This document shows positions 50,506-59,491 of a stretch of 64,000 bases of DNA, one piece after another. Position 1 is the first letter of the stretch. Each line of letters begins with the position of its first letter. Source of the stretch: Tepidibacter hydrothermalis (lineage in GTDB: Bacteria; Bacillota; Clostridia; Peptostreptococcales; Peptostreptococcaceae); the NCBI RefSeq assembly GCF_029542625.1, contig NZ_CP120733.1, positions 1,860,001 through 1,924,000 on the forward strand. Reading direction: 5' to 3'. Below the pieces are notes generated by a model. The model was not told where the DNA came from. It saw only the letters and a list, made by a program, of their open reading frames with translations, and made no database searches. Position numbers and translations under genes: made by a program.

Positions 50506-51306
50506 TTACATATTTTTAGCTTTTTTAGTACATTCTCTCATACCTTTTATAACAGCTGTTCTAAATCCGTACTCTTCTAAAGTAGCAACAGCCTCTATAG
50601 TAGTACCTCCAGGTGAGCATACCATATCTTTAAGTTCTCCAGGATGTTTTCCAGTTTCAAGAACCATTTTTGCAGATCCTAAAACTGCTTGAGCTGCCAT
50701 TTTATAAGCTTTATTTCTAGGCATACCATCTGCTACTGCAGCATCTGCCATAGCCTCAATAAACATGAATACATATGCTGGAGAAGATCCACTAGTTGAT
50801 ATAAAAACCTCCATCAGCTTTTCATCTATAATTTCTATTTTACCAAAGCTTTTAAATATATTAACTACTTCTTCAACCTCTTCTTTTGATATATTTTTAT
50901 TAGGACATATACCTGTCATACCCTCACCAACAAGAGCTGGTGTATTAGGCATAGTTCTAACCATTTTTATATCTTTTCCAAATGCACCTTCTACATCTTT
51001 AATAGTTTTTCCAGCTGCTATACTAACTATAACAACATCTTCTTTAACAAAATCCTTTATATCATCAATTACAGAATTGTATACATTTGGCTTTACAGAC
51101 AATACTATAATATCTGAAGTTTTTGCTACTTCTTTATTATCCATTGTAGTATTAACTCCATATTCACTTGAAGCAATATCTAAACTACCCTTATATCCAT
51201 CAGCAACAATTACATTTTCAGGCTTTAATAACCCAGATTTAACTACTCCACCAATCATTGCTCGTCCCATATTTCCACATCCTATAAAACCTATTACTTT
51301 ATTCAT
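50506..51306 (-). CDS. proC: Pyrroline-5-carboxylate reductase ProC
   Basis: Reduces (S)-1-pyrroline-5-carboxylate to L-proline with NAD(P)H. 266 residues: GFIGCGNMGRAMIGGVV (Rossmann), VLSVKPNVY, VSIAAGKTIKDVE, MPNTPALVGEGMTG, STSGSSPAYVFMFIEAMADAAV and the final SPGGTTIEAVATLEEYGFR in part. It closes the gene run that starts with hypD activase, so its main job here is probably to reduce the product of HypD rather than to make proline from glutamate. Confidence 0.96.
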   Translation of the reverse strand: MNKVIGFIGCGNMGRAMIGGVVKSGLLKPENVIVADGYKGSLDIASSEYGVNTTMDNKEVAKTSDIIVLSVKPNVYNSVIDDIKDFVKEDVVIVSIAAGKTIKDVEGAFGKDIKMVRTMPNTPALVGEGMTGICPNKNISKEEVEEVVNIFKSFGKIEIIDEKLMEVFISTSGSSPAYVFMFIEAMADAAVADGMPRNKAYKMAAQAVLGSAKMVLETGKHPGELKDMVCSPGGTTIEAVATLEEYGFRTAVIKGMRECTKKAKNM

Positions 51307-51329
51307 CTTAAACCTCCTAAAATTTTAAT

Positions 51330-52211
51330 CTATGCTAACTCTCTATCCTTAGTTTCTGTATTTTTAGATGCAGTCATAAACATACTTACACAAGTATAGA
51401 AAATAACTCCTATTACTAACCATTTTAAAGTTTCCATTGGTAATGATTTTACTATATATGCTGCAATTATAACTCCTATTACACCACCAATTGTAATTCC
51501 CATAGACGCTTTTCTATCATAAGCCCCTTCTTTAACAAATTTAGCTGATGCAACTGGCATTAAAAAAGCACAAGATCCCATCATTATAGGGAATGCTACC
51601 TTTGCAGACATTCCAAGTAAATATACTAAAGCCATACAAGGAGCATACAAACCTATACCAGCAGTCATTAATGCTCCTAATATAAAGTTTCCAATTATAC
51701 CTATAACTAATTTGATTCCTGTTAACCCAATAGCGTCTCCACCACCAGGCATCCATCCCATCTTACCTGCAAGCATAAGAAATCCTGTTATAAACAAAGC
51801 AAATGCCATAGTAAACTGAATTTTCTTTTCAGAAAATCTAGAAATTATAGCAGCTCCTACCCAAGCTCCAACTGTTGCAGCTGCAAGCATACTGATTAAT
51901 GTAACAGCGTCTACTTCTATAACTGTCATAAATATGAATGCCTCAGTTATAACAGACGTTGTATGAGAAACATTTAATGTCCCTGGGAGAGTTCTATCAT
52001 TAGTTTGCTTAAACCCTCTTAGTAATGCAGTTGTTGGAGCAAATGCTCCAATTCCTAGAGTATCGAAAAAATCAGTTATAAAACCAATTGAAATAAGTTT
52101 TGTCCATGAATTATTCTCCAAATTATTTTTATTTTTCATGAAATCTTTAAAAAATACAAAAATAAACCATGCTCCAAATACTCCTAAAATACCTAAAAGT
52201 GCTTTAATCAT
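51330..52211 (-). CDS. TSUP-family membrane permease (TauE/SafE)
   Basis: 293 residues with about eight to nine hydrophobic segments. TSUP landmarks: an N-terminal half with DFFDTLGIGAFAPTTALL and a matching C-terminal half with LGALMTAGIGLYAPCMALVYLLG. Family members export sulfite, sulfoacetate or other organic anions. It is 23 bases before proC and follows hypD after a structured repeat, so it is likely co-transcribed with the hydroxyproline genes and might move a substrate or product of that pathway (inference). Confidence 0.85.
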   Translation of the reverse strand: MIKALLGILGVFGAWFIFVFFKDFMKNKNNLENNSWTKLISIGFITDFFDTLGIGAFAPTTALLRGFKQTNDRTLPGTLNVSHTTSVITEAFIFMTVIEVDAVTLISMLAAATVGAWVGAAIISRFSEKKIQFTMAFALFITGFLMLAGKMGWMPGGGDAIGLTGIKLVIGIIGNFILGALMTAGIGLYAPCMALVYLLGMSAKVAFPIMMGSCAFLMPVASAKFVKEGAYDRKASMGITIGGVIGVIIAAYIVKSLPMETLKWLVIGVIFYTCVSMFMTASKNTETKDRELA

Positions 52212-52251
52212 TAGTCTACCTCTCCTTTATATTATGTCTTATACTATTTTC

Positions 52252-52397
52252 ATCCCAAAGCTAAGAGTTCTAAGTCTCCATCCTATTAAGACTGAAGATA
52301 AGAACTCTACAGCTTCTGAATTAGTTTACCTACAGTTCACTTATACATCTAAAATTTCAATCAAAGTAAAGAACCATATGAATTAAATTTTACTTTA
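52252..52397 (-). repeat. Intercistronic structured repeat, copy D (hypD-TSUP)
   Basis: Operon-sense arms AAGCT/AGCTT, GAGTTCT/AGAACTC and CTTCAGTC/GGATGGAG around TTAATA. Changes relative to copy B keep pairing, using two G-U wobbles that exist only on the minus (operon) strand. Begins with AAAGTAAAAT near 52395. Confidence 0.75.
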
Positions 52398-52402
52398 TTT
52401 AA

Positions 52403-54772
52403 TTAAAAAGCTTGTTCTGTTCTCTCTATTATTTCATCTTGTAATGATTTGCTTAAGTTGTGGAAATGATCACTATATCCCGCAACTCTAACTATTAAAT
52501 CCTTATATTCTTCTGGATTGTTTTGAGCATCTATCAATAATTGTCTATCTACTACGTTAAACTGAATATGATGTCCATCCATAACAAAATAAGATTTAAC
52601 TAACGCAGCCATATTCTCAAGACCTTCATCTCCAGCAACAACTGACGGAGTGAATTTTTGATTCAACAAAGTTCCACCTGTTCTTAAATGATCCATCTTA
52701 GCTGCTGATTTTACCACAGATGTTGGTCCATTTATATCTGCTCCTTTAGCAGGAGATATACCTTCTGATAAAGGCTTATTAGCTAGTCTTCCATTAGCAC
52801 TAGCACCCATTACTTCTCCAAAATAAACATGACACGTAGTAGGAAGCATATTTATTCTATAATATCCGCCCTTCATATTCTTTCTGTCTGTAACCTCATT
52901 ATGGAATGCATTAAATGCATCTAACATTAATTCATCTGCATAATCATCGTCATTTCCATATTTAGGAGTTTTATTTAAAACAATATTATGAATTTGCTCA
53001 TATCCTTTAAAATCATTGTCTAGAGCTTCCATTAACTCATTCATGCTAAATTTCTTTTTGTCATATACATTATATTTTATAGCAGATAAACAGTCAGTTA
53101 TAGTTCCGATACCTACTCCTTGAATATAATTTGTATTATATCTAGCTCCGCCAGCATTATAGTCTTTAGCCTTCTTAATACAATCACTAACTACTATAGA
53201 TAAAAATGGAGATGGCATGTTCTTAGCATAAATACTCTCTATTACATTATTTCCTCTGATCTTTATTTCTACAAAATGATGTAATTGCTGTTTAAATGCT
53301 TCAAATAACTCTTCATAACTTTTGAAATCTTCAGCTTTTCCTGTTTTTATACCAAGTTGTTTGCCTGATATTTTATCATATCCATCATTAAGAGTTAATT
53401 CTAATATCTTAGGTAAATTCATATAACCAGTTAGAATATAAGCTTCTTTTCCATACGCACCAGTTTCAACACAACCACTAGTACCACCTTCTCTAGCATC
53501 TTCTATGCTTTTTCCAGCATTAAGTAACTCTTGTATTATAGCATCTGTATTGTAAAAAGCAGGTTGACCCCATCCTTTTCTAGATATCTCACAAGCTCTC
53601 TTTAAAAACTTATGAGGAGTTTTTTTACTTATTTGAACATTAGAACTAGGTTGTAAAAGCTTCATTTCATCCATAGTATCTAATATTAAATAACTCACTT
53701 CATTTATACCATCATGTCCATCAGATGTAACTCCACCAGTATTTATATTAGCAAAATCAGTATATGTTCCACTTTCCTTTAGTGTTATACCTACTTTCGG
53801 AGGTGCTGGTTGATTATTGAATTTAACCCACAGACACTCTAATAATTCCTTAGCATTATCAGAAGTTAATCTACCTTCTTCAATTTCCTTTACATAAAAA
53901 GGATTTAAATGTTGATCAAGTCTTCCTGGACTGAATGCATCCCATATATTTAATTCTGTTGTAACCCCAACATGAACAAACCAGTACATTTGAATAGCTT
54001 GATGGAATGTTTTAGGAGCATGAGCTGGAACAACTGCACAATTCTCAGCAATTGTAAGAAGATCCTTCTTTCTATTCTCATCTATCTCTTTACTTGCTAG
54101 CTCTTTTGCGTATTCAGAATAACGTTTTCCATAAATCATTATAGCATCGCAACAAATGCTCATAGCCTTAAGTTGACTTTCTTTTTCATATGCTTCTTTA
54201 TCATTCATATAATCTATCTTAGATAAGGACTCTTCTATATCTTTTTTGAAATCTAAAAATCCTTTTTTATACATTTTACCATCTGCAACAGTATGACCTG
54301 GTCCTCTTTGCTCCATAAATTCAGTAAATATTCCATTTTCATAACAATTTAACCAATCAGGAGTCATATGATCATATATCATTTTTCTTATAGAACGATT
54401 CTCCCAGTATGGAATAATTTTTTCTTCTTGAATTTTTCTAGCTTCCTCATTTACCTTGAAAAATATTTTTTCTCTAGAATCCATAACCGTGAAATCTTCT
54501 AATGTATGACAACATAGTTCTGGAAAAGACGGAGATGATTGAGGTCCTTCTCCTTTTTCACCTACTATTAATTCATCTTCATTTATGCAAAGCGTTCTAT
54601 TTTCCATAAAATATTTAAAAGCTAAAGCTCTAACAACTGGAACAGCTTCAGTACCGGCATATTTTTTATAAGCCTCAGTCATTAATGTTGCTCTTTCTAT
54701 TGAAATATGCGGCTCAGCACTCATACTTTGTTCTCTAAGTTTTTTTACTCTTTCATTCATACCTCTTCTCAT
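52403..54772 (-). CDS. hypD: trans-4-hydroxy-L-proline dehydratase HypD (glycyl radical enzyme)
   Basis: Radical dehydration of trans-4-hydroxyproline to pyrroline-5-carboxylate. 789 residues, the length of the Clostridioides difficile enzyme, and active-site residues fall on identical numbers: F152, H160, D278, S334, F340, thiyl C434 in GGTSGCVETG, E436, Y450, T645, and radical G765 in VRVAGYSDHF. This excludes choline, glycerol or pyruvate lyases, which lack this set. ATG at 54772 has GGGGG eight bases upstream. The activating enzyme gene ends four bases before. Oxygen-sensitive, so it marks an anaerobe. Confidence 0.97.
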   Translation of the reverse strand: MRRGMNERVKKLREQSMSAEPHISIERATLMTEAYKKYAGTEAVPVVRALAFKYFMENRTLCINEDELIVGEKGEGPQSSPSFPELCCHTLEDFTVMDSREKIFFKVNEEARKIQEEKIIPYWENRSIRKMIYDHMTPDWLNCYENGIFTEFMEQRGPGHTVADGKMYKKGFLDFKKDIEESLSKIDYMNDKEAYEKESQLKAMSICCDAIMIYGKRYSEYAKELASKEIDENRKKDLLTIAENCAVVPAHAPKTFHQAIQMYWFVHVGVTTELNIWDAFSPGRLDQHLNPFYVKEIEEGRLTSDNAKELLECLWVKFNNQPAPPKVGITLKESGTYTDFANINTGGVTSDGHDGINEVSYLILDTMDEMKLLQPSSNVQISKKTPHKFLKRACEISRKGWGQPAFYNTDAIIQELLNAGKSIEDAREGGTSGCVETGAYGKEAYILTGYMNLPKILELTLNDGYDKISGKQLGIKTGKAEDFKSYEELFEAFKQQLHHFVEIKIRGNNVIESIYAKNMPSPFLSIVVSDCIKKAKDYNAGGARYNTNYIQGVGIGTITDCLSAIKYNVYDKKKFSMNELMEALDNDFKGYEQIHNIVLNKTPKYGNDDDYADELMLDAFNAFHNEVTDRKNMKGGYYRINMLPTTCHVYFGEVMGASANGRLANKPLSEGISPAKGADINGPTSVVKSAAKMDHLRTGGTLLNQKFTPSVVAGDEGLENMAALVKSYFVMDGHHIQFNVVDRQLLIDAQNNPEEYKDLIVRVAGYSDHFHNLSKSLQDEIIERTEQAF

Positions 54773-54776
54773 TATA

Positions 54777-55679
54777 CTAACCCCCTATTTTAACTTTAAA
54801 GTTATATTTTTCAAACATATTTTTAATTTCTTCTAACCTTTCATCAGATGGTTTAGACATTAATTCATCCTCATAATTCATATCTAATCTTTTATATTTG
54901 TCTTTACCTATTTCATGATAAGGCAATAGATTCACATTACTTATATTCAAATTTTTTATAAATTTAAGCATATTCTCAATATTTTCATCATCACAGTTAA
55001 TACCTTGTATTAATGGTACTCTAAGATTTATATTAGCCCCTCTTTCAGATAACATAACTAAATTATCCAATATAAGTTTATTCGGCTTTCCTACATATTT
55101 TTCATGTTTTTGTGAATTCATTAACTTAATATCGTATAAAAAAAGATCTACATGTTCCATAATTCTTTCGTAACTTTCAAATGGTGCATATCCACAAGTA
55201 TCAATAGCTACATGTATTCCTTTTCTATTACATCGCTTAACTACTTCTTCAACAAAGTCTATTTGACTCATTACCTCTCCACCAGATAAAGTAACTCCCC
55301 CTCCAGACTCCTCATAAAACACCTTGTCTTTTTCTATCTCTTTTAGAAGTTCATTCACACTATATTCTTTTCCTACAAGTTCTCTAGCATTATTAACACA
55401 AAAATCAATACAATTTTCACAATTGCTACAAATGCTATAATCATTTATAACTTTATCTTCATTCATTTTTATACAATCATGAGGACACCTTTTTTCACAC
55501 TCTCCACATTTACTACATTTTTCTTCATTATACATTATTTCACTATTATATCTTTGACTTTCAGGATTATGACACCAAATGCAAGTAAGTGGACATCCTT
55601 TAAAAAATACAGTTGTTCTAATACCTGGACCATCATGAACACAGTATTTTTGAATATTTATTATTTTACCTCTCTTCAA
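54777..55679 (-). CDS. hypD-AE: HypD-activating radical SAM enzyme
   Basis: Installs the glycyl radical on HypD. 300 residues. Radical SAM site GCPLTCIWC (C29, C33, C36), then a ferredoxin insert with two [4Fe-4S] sets: C55/58/61/65 and C84/87/90/94. SAM-binding SGGGVTLSGGEVM follows, then DTCGYAPFESYE and LLPYHEIGKDKY. The start is a TTG at 55679 nine bases after AAGGAG. Lies directly before hypD, the conserved pair. Confidence 0.95.
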   Translation of the reverse strand: MKRGKIINIQKYCVHDGPGIRTTVFFKGCPLTCIWCHNPESQRYNSEIMYNEEKCSKCGECEKRCPHDCIKMNEDKVINDYSICSNCENCIDFCVNNARELVGKEYSVNELLKEIEKDKVFYEESGGGVTLSGGEVMSQIDFVEEVVKRCNRKGIHVAIDTCGYAPFESYERIMEHVDLFLYDIKLMNSQKHEKYVGKPNKLILDNLVMLSERGANINLRVPLIQGINCDDENIENMLKFIKNLNISNVNLLPYHEIGKDKYKRLDMNYEDELMSKPSDERLEEIKNMFEKYNFKVKIGG

Positions 55680-55703
55680 TCAAACCATCTCCTTGACAAG
55701 TGA

Positions 55704-55752
55704 AGATAAAATTCAGATAAAACTCAGTTTCATCTGAATTTTAATTCTTTAC
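55704..55752 (-). repeat. Degenerate structured-repeat copy E between ppnP and the activase gene
   Basis: On the minus strand AAAATTCAGATGAAACTGAG ... CTGAATTTT resembles the first 45 bases of the repeat family (start AAAG, stem AATTCAG/CTGAATT) and here forms an 11-bp stem that may also terminate ppnP. Confidence 0.45.
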
Positions 55753-56030
55753 TTATAAAAACATATATAAGCAGTTTCTTCATTTACCTCTACATTGAAT
55801 TTTTTATTAGCTTCTACTATAAAAGTTTCATTCTTATTAAATTCTTTCCATTCATCACTATCAGGAAGCTTAACTAGCATTTTTCCACTTGTTACAGTCA
55901 TAAATTCTTTTTTAGAAGTTGAAAATTCATATTTACCAACCGCCATAACTCCAATAGTTGCTGGCCCTTCGTTAGTTTCAAATGCAATAGATTTTACATT
56001 TCCATCAAAGTATTCATTAGTTTTAAACAT
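55749..56030 (-). CDS. ppnP: Pyrimidine/purine nucleoside phosphorylase PpnP (cupin fold)
   Basis: 93-residue cupin. Family blocks are all visible: NEYFDGNVKSIAFE, GPATIGVMAVGKYEFST, EFMTVTSGKMLVKLPDSDEW, NETFIVEANKKFNVEV and TAYICFYK. PpnP cleaves several nucleosides to base and pentose 1-phosphate. It lies 70 bases before the hypD activase gene in the same direction and may share the transcript; there is no metabolic reason known for that link. Confidence 0.93.
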   Translation of the reverse strand: MFKTNEYFDGNVKSIAFETNEGPATIGVMAVGKYEFSTSKKEFMTVTSGKMLVKLPDSDEWKEFNKNETFIVEANKKFNVEVNEETAYICFYK

Positions 56031-56352
56031 CTAATCATCTCCTATTTTTTATAATTAATATGTATAATTTTCCTCTTCACAATTCGATTATACTACAAGT
56101 TTGTTATTTTTTCTATAATTTTTTTATATTTATGAAAGTTTTTTTTGAAAATGAATCCAAAGCCCTTTTGAATAGCTTCATCACAATATTATATGAAGTT
56201 TTTTTCATAATTATATCTTTATTTCACTATAATGATTATTTATATATTCTAAGTTGAAAATTCATTCTATTAAATTCTTAGTATATAAAAAAACAGCTTT
56301 CCTTTTGGAAAGCTGTTTTTCATTTATTAGTTTAATTGTACTTACACTTTAA
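56031..56352. other. Gap between ppnP and putP
   Basis: About 320 AT-rich bases with the ppnP promoter region (no clear boxes) and the putP terminator at 56288-56321. No gene seen. Confidence 0.55.
56288..56321 (-). terminator. Terminator of putP
   Basis: AAAAACAGCTTTCC and GGAAAGCTGTTTTT with a four-base loop. Confidence 0.88.
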
Positions 56353-57834
56353 TTAATGCATATTTTCTACCTTATTGAATTCATCTATTATTTCTTTAGA
56401 AGGCTCATTATCCATCAAGCTAAATAAAATTATAGCTATTGTTGCCAATATAAATCCAGGTACGATCTCGTATACCTCAAAAATTCCACCTTGAATATGT
56501 TTCCATATTAAAACAGTAATTCCTCCTGTTAACATACCTGCTGATGCTCCCTTAGCAGTCATCCTTTTCCAGAATAGCGACATTATAACAACAGGTCCAA
56601 ATGCTGCTCCAAATCCCGCCCAAGCATAAGATACTAAATCAAGAACAGAACTATTAGGATTAAGAGCTAATATATAAGATATTATAGCTATACCTATAAC
56701 AGTCATTCTGCTTACCCAAACCAATTCCTTATCTGTAGCATCTTTTTTTATTAATGCTTTGTATATATCTTCAGTAAATGCAGATGCTGCAACTAAAAGC
56801 TGTGAATCTGCGGTACTCATAATAGCAGCCAAAATAGCAGCTAAAAATATCCCTGCAACTGCAGCTGGAAAAATAGAATTAACCATTAATATAAATACAG
56901 TTTCAGATTCAGGTCCTTGAAGATATTGAGTAAGATATACTCTACCTACCATACCTACAATGACAGCTGCACATAAACTTATAGCAACCCATACCATAGC
57001 TATTCTTCTTGCTTCCTTTATTTTTTTAGGAGAAGTTATAGCCATAAATCTTGCTAATATATGAGGTTGTCCAAAATATCCAAGTCCCCATGCTAACAGT
57101 GAAATTACAGATATAACTCCAATTGTATTTCCATCCATAGTAGTAAGGGGATTGAAAAATTCAGAATTTAAGTTTTTTATAGCGTTAAAAGTAATCTGTG
57201 CTCCTCCTAATTTAACAGTACCTGCAATTGGAACTGCAAGTATGGCAAAAAACATTAACATTCCTTGGAAAAAATCTGTCCAACTTACAGCCATAAATCC
57301 CCCTAAGAATGTATAAGATATAACAACAATAGTTCCTACAGTCAGTGCTGATATATAAGACATTCCAAATACTGTATTGAATAATTTTCCACCAGCTACA
57401 AGTCCAGATGACGTATATAATATAAAAAATATTAATATAAATATAGCCGAAACAGTTCTAAGAATTTTGCTCTTATCCCTAAATCTATTTTCAAAGTAAA
57501 CCGACAATGTTATAGCATCACCTGCTACTTCAGTATATTGTCTCAACCTTTTAGCTATGAATTTCCAATTTATATATGTTCCCACAGCCAATCCTATAGC
57601 AATCCAAATCGACTCAAACCCTGATAAGTACGCATACCCTGGTAATCCCATAAGTAACCATCCACTCATATCAGATGCTTGAGAACTAAGTGCTGTTACC
57701 CAACTATTTAAGCCTCTTCCTCCTAAAACATAATCCGATAAATTTTCAGTTCTTTTGTAGAATATAAGTCCTATTGCTAACATACCAACTAAATAAACTC
57801 CAAAAGATATAAGTATACTTATATCCGGTGACAT
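56353..57834 (-). CDS. putP: Sodium/proline symporter PutP
   Basis: 493 residues, 13 hydrophobic segments, SSS family. Seen: YVLGGRGLNSWVTALSSQASDMSGWLLMGLPG (read in part; the ALSSQASDMSGW Na+ and proline site), WKFIAKRLRQYTE, GGFMAVSWTDFFQG, LGYFGQPHILARFMA, AIMSTADSQLLVAASAF with the Na+-coordinating serines, and SYAWAGFGAAFGPVV. PutP imports L-proline with Na+. It is next to hypD and proC, so it likely supplies proline (or hydroxyproline) for Stickland fermentation. Confidence 0.95.
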   Translation of the reverse strand: MSPDISILISFGVYLVGMLAIGLIFYKRTENLSDYVLGGRGLNSWVTALSSQASDMSGWLLMGLPGYAYLSGFESIWIAIGLAVGTYINWKFIAKRLRQYTEVAGDAITLSVYFENRFRDKSKILRTVSAIFILIFFILYTSSGLVAGGKLFNTVFGMSYISALTVGTIVVISYTFLGGFMAVSWTDFFQGMLMFFAILAVPIAGTVKLGGAQITFNAIKNLNSEFFNPLTTMDGNTIGVISVISLLAWGLGYFGQPHILARFMAITSPKKIKEARRIAMVWVAISLCAAVIVGMVGRVYLTQYLQGPESETVFILMVNSIFPAAVAGIFLAAILAAIMSTADSQLLVAASAFTEDIYKALIKKDATDKELVWVSRMTVIGIAIISYILALNPNSSVLDLVSYAWAGFGAAFGPVVIMSLFWKRMTAKGASAGMLTGGITVLIWKHIQGGIFEVYEIVPGFILATIAIILFSLMDNEPSKEIIDEFNKVENMH

Positions 57835-58174
57835 TTCAAAACCCTCCTCAATAATTTTTCTAAAAAGTCATTGTAAAATGAAACTCAATTCATAATAAGA
57901 TTCTTTACTTTTTGGATAAATTCTTAATATAGACTTTTTAAATTCAAAATTTTCCATTAATTGCAAAAAGAGAAGCATATTTTTTTATATAATATAAACT
58001 CCGCTTCTCTTTTTGTATATAAATTATGCTTTTCTTTTTGTATGAAAATTTTGTATAAATAATATTATAACATTTTTCGACAAATTCTGATAGTTATTTT
58101 TTTATTATTCCATAATAAGTTAAGCATTTTTAACACTATTAATGCTAATAATAATTAAAAAGGAGTGTGATTTC
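57835..58174. other. Divergent gap between putP and nitroreductase
   Basis: About 340 bases holding both promoters. A 13-bp hairpin at 57964-58015 lies in the putP leader. A short stretch near 57876 (AAAATGAAACTCAATTCAT) resembles the start of the structured repeat. Confidence 0.5.
57964..58015 (-). promoter_or_regulatory. Leader hairpin upstream of putP (attenuator candidate)
   Basis: CAAAAAGAGAAGC at 57964-57976 is the exact reverse complement of 58003-58015, and a partial third copy (AAAAAGAAAAGC on the minus strand) follows upstream. It lies about 130 bases before putP. Attenuator or regulatory hairpin; no aptamer recognised. Confidence 0.45.
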
Positions 58175-58726
58175 ATGCAATTTTATGATGTCATAAAAGA
58201 AAGAAAAAGCATTAAAAACTTTAAAAGTACCCCTATACAAAAAGATAAATTAGATAGAATTTTAACAGCGACTATAATGTCCCCTTCATGGAAAGATAAT
58301 AAGTGCTTTAAGTTTATATTGGTAGATAATGAAAGTCAAAAGAAAGAATTATCAATGGCTGTTATGAATGATGTTAATAGTGCTTCTGCTTCTATTACAC
58401 AAGCTCCTCTTGTTTCAGTTGTAGTTGCTGATCCTTCTAGTTCTGGATCTATTGATAATAAAGATTTATACCTAGTTGATAGCGGTATAGCCATGGAGCA
58501 CCTAGTTCTTGCATGTACAAATGAAGGATATGGTACATGCTGGATAGCATCACTTGATGAAGATAAAATAAAAAGAACACTTGATATTCCAGATAAATAT
58601 AGAGTTGTTGCTATGAGTCCAATAGGAGAATATTCTGATTATGATGATAATCAAAATAACAAACCTGCAACAGACGATTATGTATGTCTAAATAAATGGG
58701 ATAGTCCATATACAAATATTCACTAA
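58175..58726 (+). CDS. Nitroreductase family protein
   Basis: 183 residues from the ATG at 58175 (AAGGAG nine bases upstream; 58142 has no site). FMN-dependent fold: FYDVIKERKSIKNFKS with the flavin-binding Arg/Lys-Ser pair, MSPSWKDNKCFKFILV, GIAMEHLVLACTNEGYGTCWIAS and MSPIGEYS. Likely reduces quinones or nitro compounds with NAD(P)H; natural substrate unknown. Terminated by a strong hairpin. Confidence 0.88.
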   Translation: MQFYDVIKERKSIKNFKSTPIQKDKLDRILTATIMSPSWKDNKCFKFILVDNESQKKELSMAVMNDVNSASASITQAPLVSVVVADPSSSGSIDNKDLYLVDSGIAMEHLVLACTNEGYGTCWIASLDEDKIKRTLDIPDKYRVVAMSPIGEYSDYDDNQNNKPATDDYVCLNKWDSPYTNIH

Positions 58727-58728
58727 AT

Positions 58729-58766
58729 AAAAAACTGCTTGCAATTTTATTGCTAGCAGTTTTTTT
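58729..58766. terminator. Bidirectional terminator after the nitroreductase
   Basis: AAAAACTGCTTGCAA and TTGCTAGCAGTTTTT, one mismatch, T run on both strands. Confidence 0.85.
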
Positions 58767-58776
58767 TATTATTACA

Positions 58777-58989
58777 CTACTTTAACTTTACACATGGATA
58801 ATTATTCCTAACATTATAATTTATATAATATCCTACAAATTCAGAGTTCATCATTTTTTCATATACACTTTTAGGTACGTTTGAATGTCTGTATATTTCT
58901 CCAGAATCAAATTCAATTTCTAACAGTTTATTTTCATAATCATATCCCAAAGAAAATATGTTTGATGAATTTATGTTGTTTCTTACCAT
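58777..58989 (-). CDS. KTSC-domain small protein
   Basis: 70 residues that make up one KTSC domain: SSNIFSLGYDYENKLLEIEF, SGEIYRHSNVPKSVYEKM, then YYINYNVRNNYPCVKL. The domain is named for its occurrence at the C-terminus of some lysyl-tRNA synthetases; role unknown, probably nucleic-acid or protein binding. GGGGG site upstream. Single gene. Confidence 0.88.
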   Translation of the reverse strand: MVRNNINSSNIFSLGYDYENKLLEIEFDSGEIYRHSNVPKSVYEKMMNSEFVGYYINYNVRNNYPCVKLK

Positions 58990-59186
58990 TTTATCTCCCC
59001 CTAAATAATCCCATTGTTAACTTAATTATACTAAACTATCTTTGAAAAACATGCAAAAATTCGTTGTCGTATTTTATTTTTATTTATATAAAAATATTTA
59101 TTCTAACGATTTCAGGTTGATACTTTCATTCACTTATTAATATTATCAACAAGTAAAAAATTTATACTATAAATTTCATGACATAT

Positions 59187-59227
59187 AAAAAAGCGAGGTT
59201 AATCATATGTATACCCTCGCTTTTTTA
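59187..59227 (-). terminator. Terminator of the 45-residue gene
   Basis: AAAAAAGCGAGG and CCTCGCTTTTTT with a 16-base loop, just after the small gene stop. Confidence 0.8.
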
Positions 59228-59228
59228 A

Positions 59229-59366
59229 CTACTTAGATTTATTTCTTTTTAATTTTTGTTTAAGTATATAATCCGCTATGTCTTTTATTTTTTTTTGTTC
59301 TTTTCTCATTTCTTCTATAGTAATTTTTCTCATTTTTAATTTTTTGTGGTGTTTAAGATTATTCAT
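59229..59366 (-). CDS. Small hypothetical Lys-rich helical protein, 45 residues
   Basis: Begins MNNLKHHKKLKMRKITIEEM and ends LKQKLKRNKSK. Very basic, single long helix predicted. AGAGGGG precedes the ATG at suitable spacing and a strong terminator follows, so expression is likely. It lies downstream of topB on the same strand with a degenerate repeat between. Not recognised; RNA- or DNA-binding is a guess from charge. Confidence 0.6.
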   Translation of the reverse strand: MNNLKHHKKLKMRKITIEEMRKEQKKIKDIADYILKQKLKRNKSK

Positions 59367-59395
59367 ATAATCCCCTCTTTAATATTTAATAAAAA

Positions 59396-59444
59396 GTAAA
59401 ACTCAAGCCTATACATTTTTATTTAAAAGTTTCACTTTATATTA
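59396..59444 (-). repeat. Vestigial structured-repeat copy between topB and the 45-residue gene
   Basis: On the minus strand it starts AAAGTGAAACTTTTAAAT and ends in GAGTTTTACTTTTT, giving near-complementary ends. Only the first 14 or so bases align with the family, so this is a weak member. Confidence 0.35.
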
Positions 59445-59491
59445 CTGTATGAATAAAATAATTAAAAATGATAAAATTTTATAATTTAATT

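Noticed and set aside
52403-54772. Choline trimethylamine-lyase, glycerol dehydratase or pyruvate formate-lyase as identity of the glycyl radical enzyme
   Set aside because: The active-site set and length match hydroxyproline dehydratase exactly, and proC and putP are neighbours; no microcompartment genes are present.
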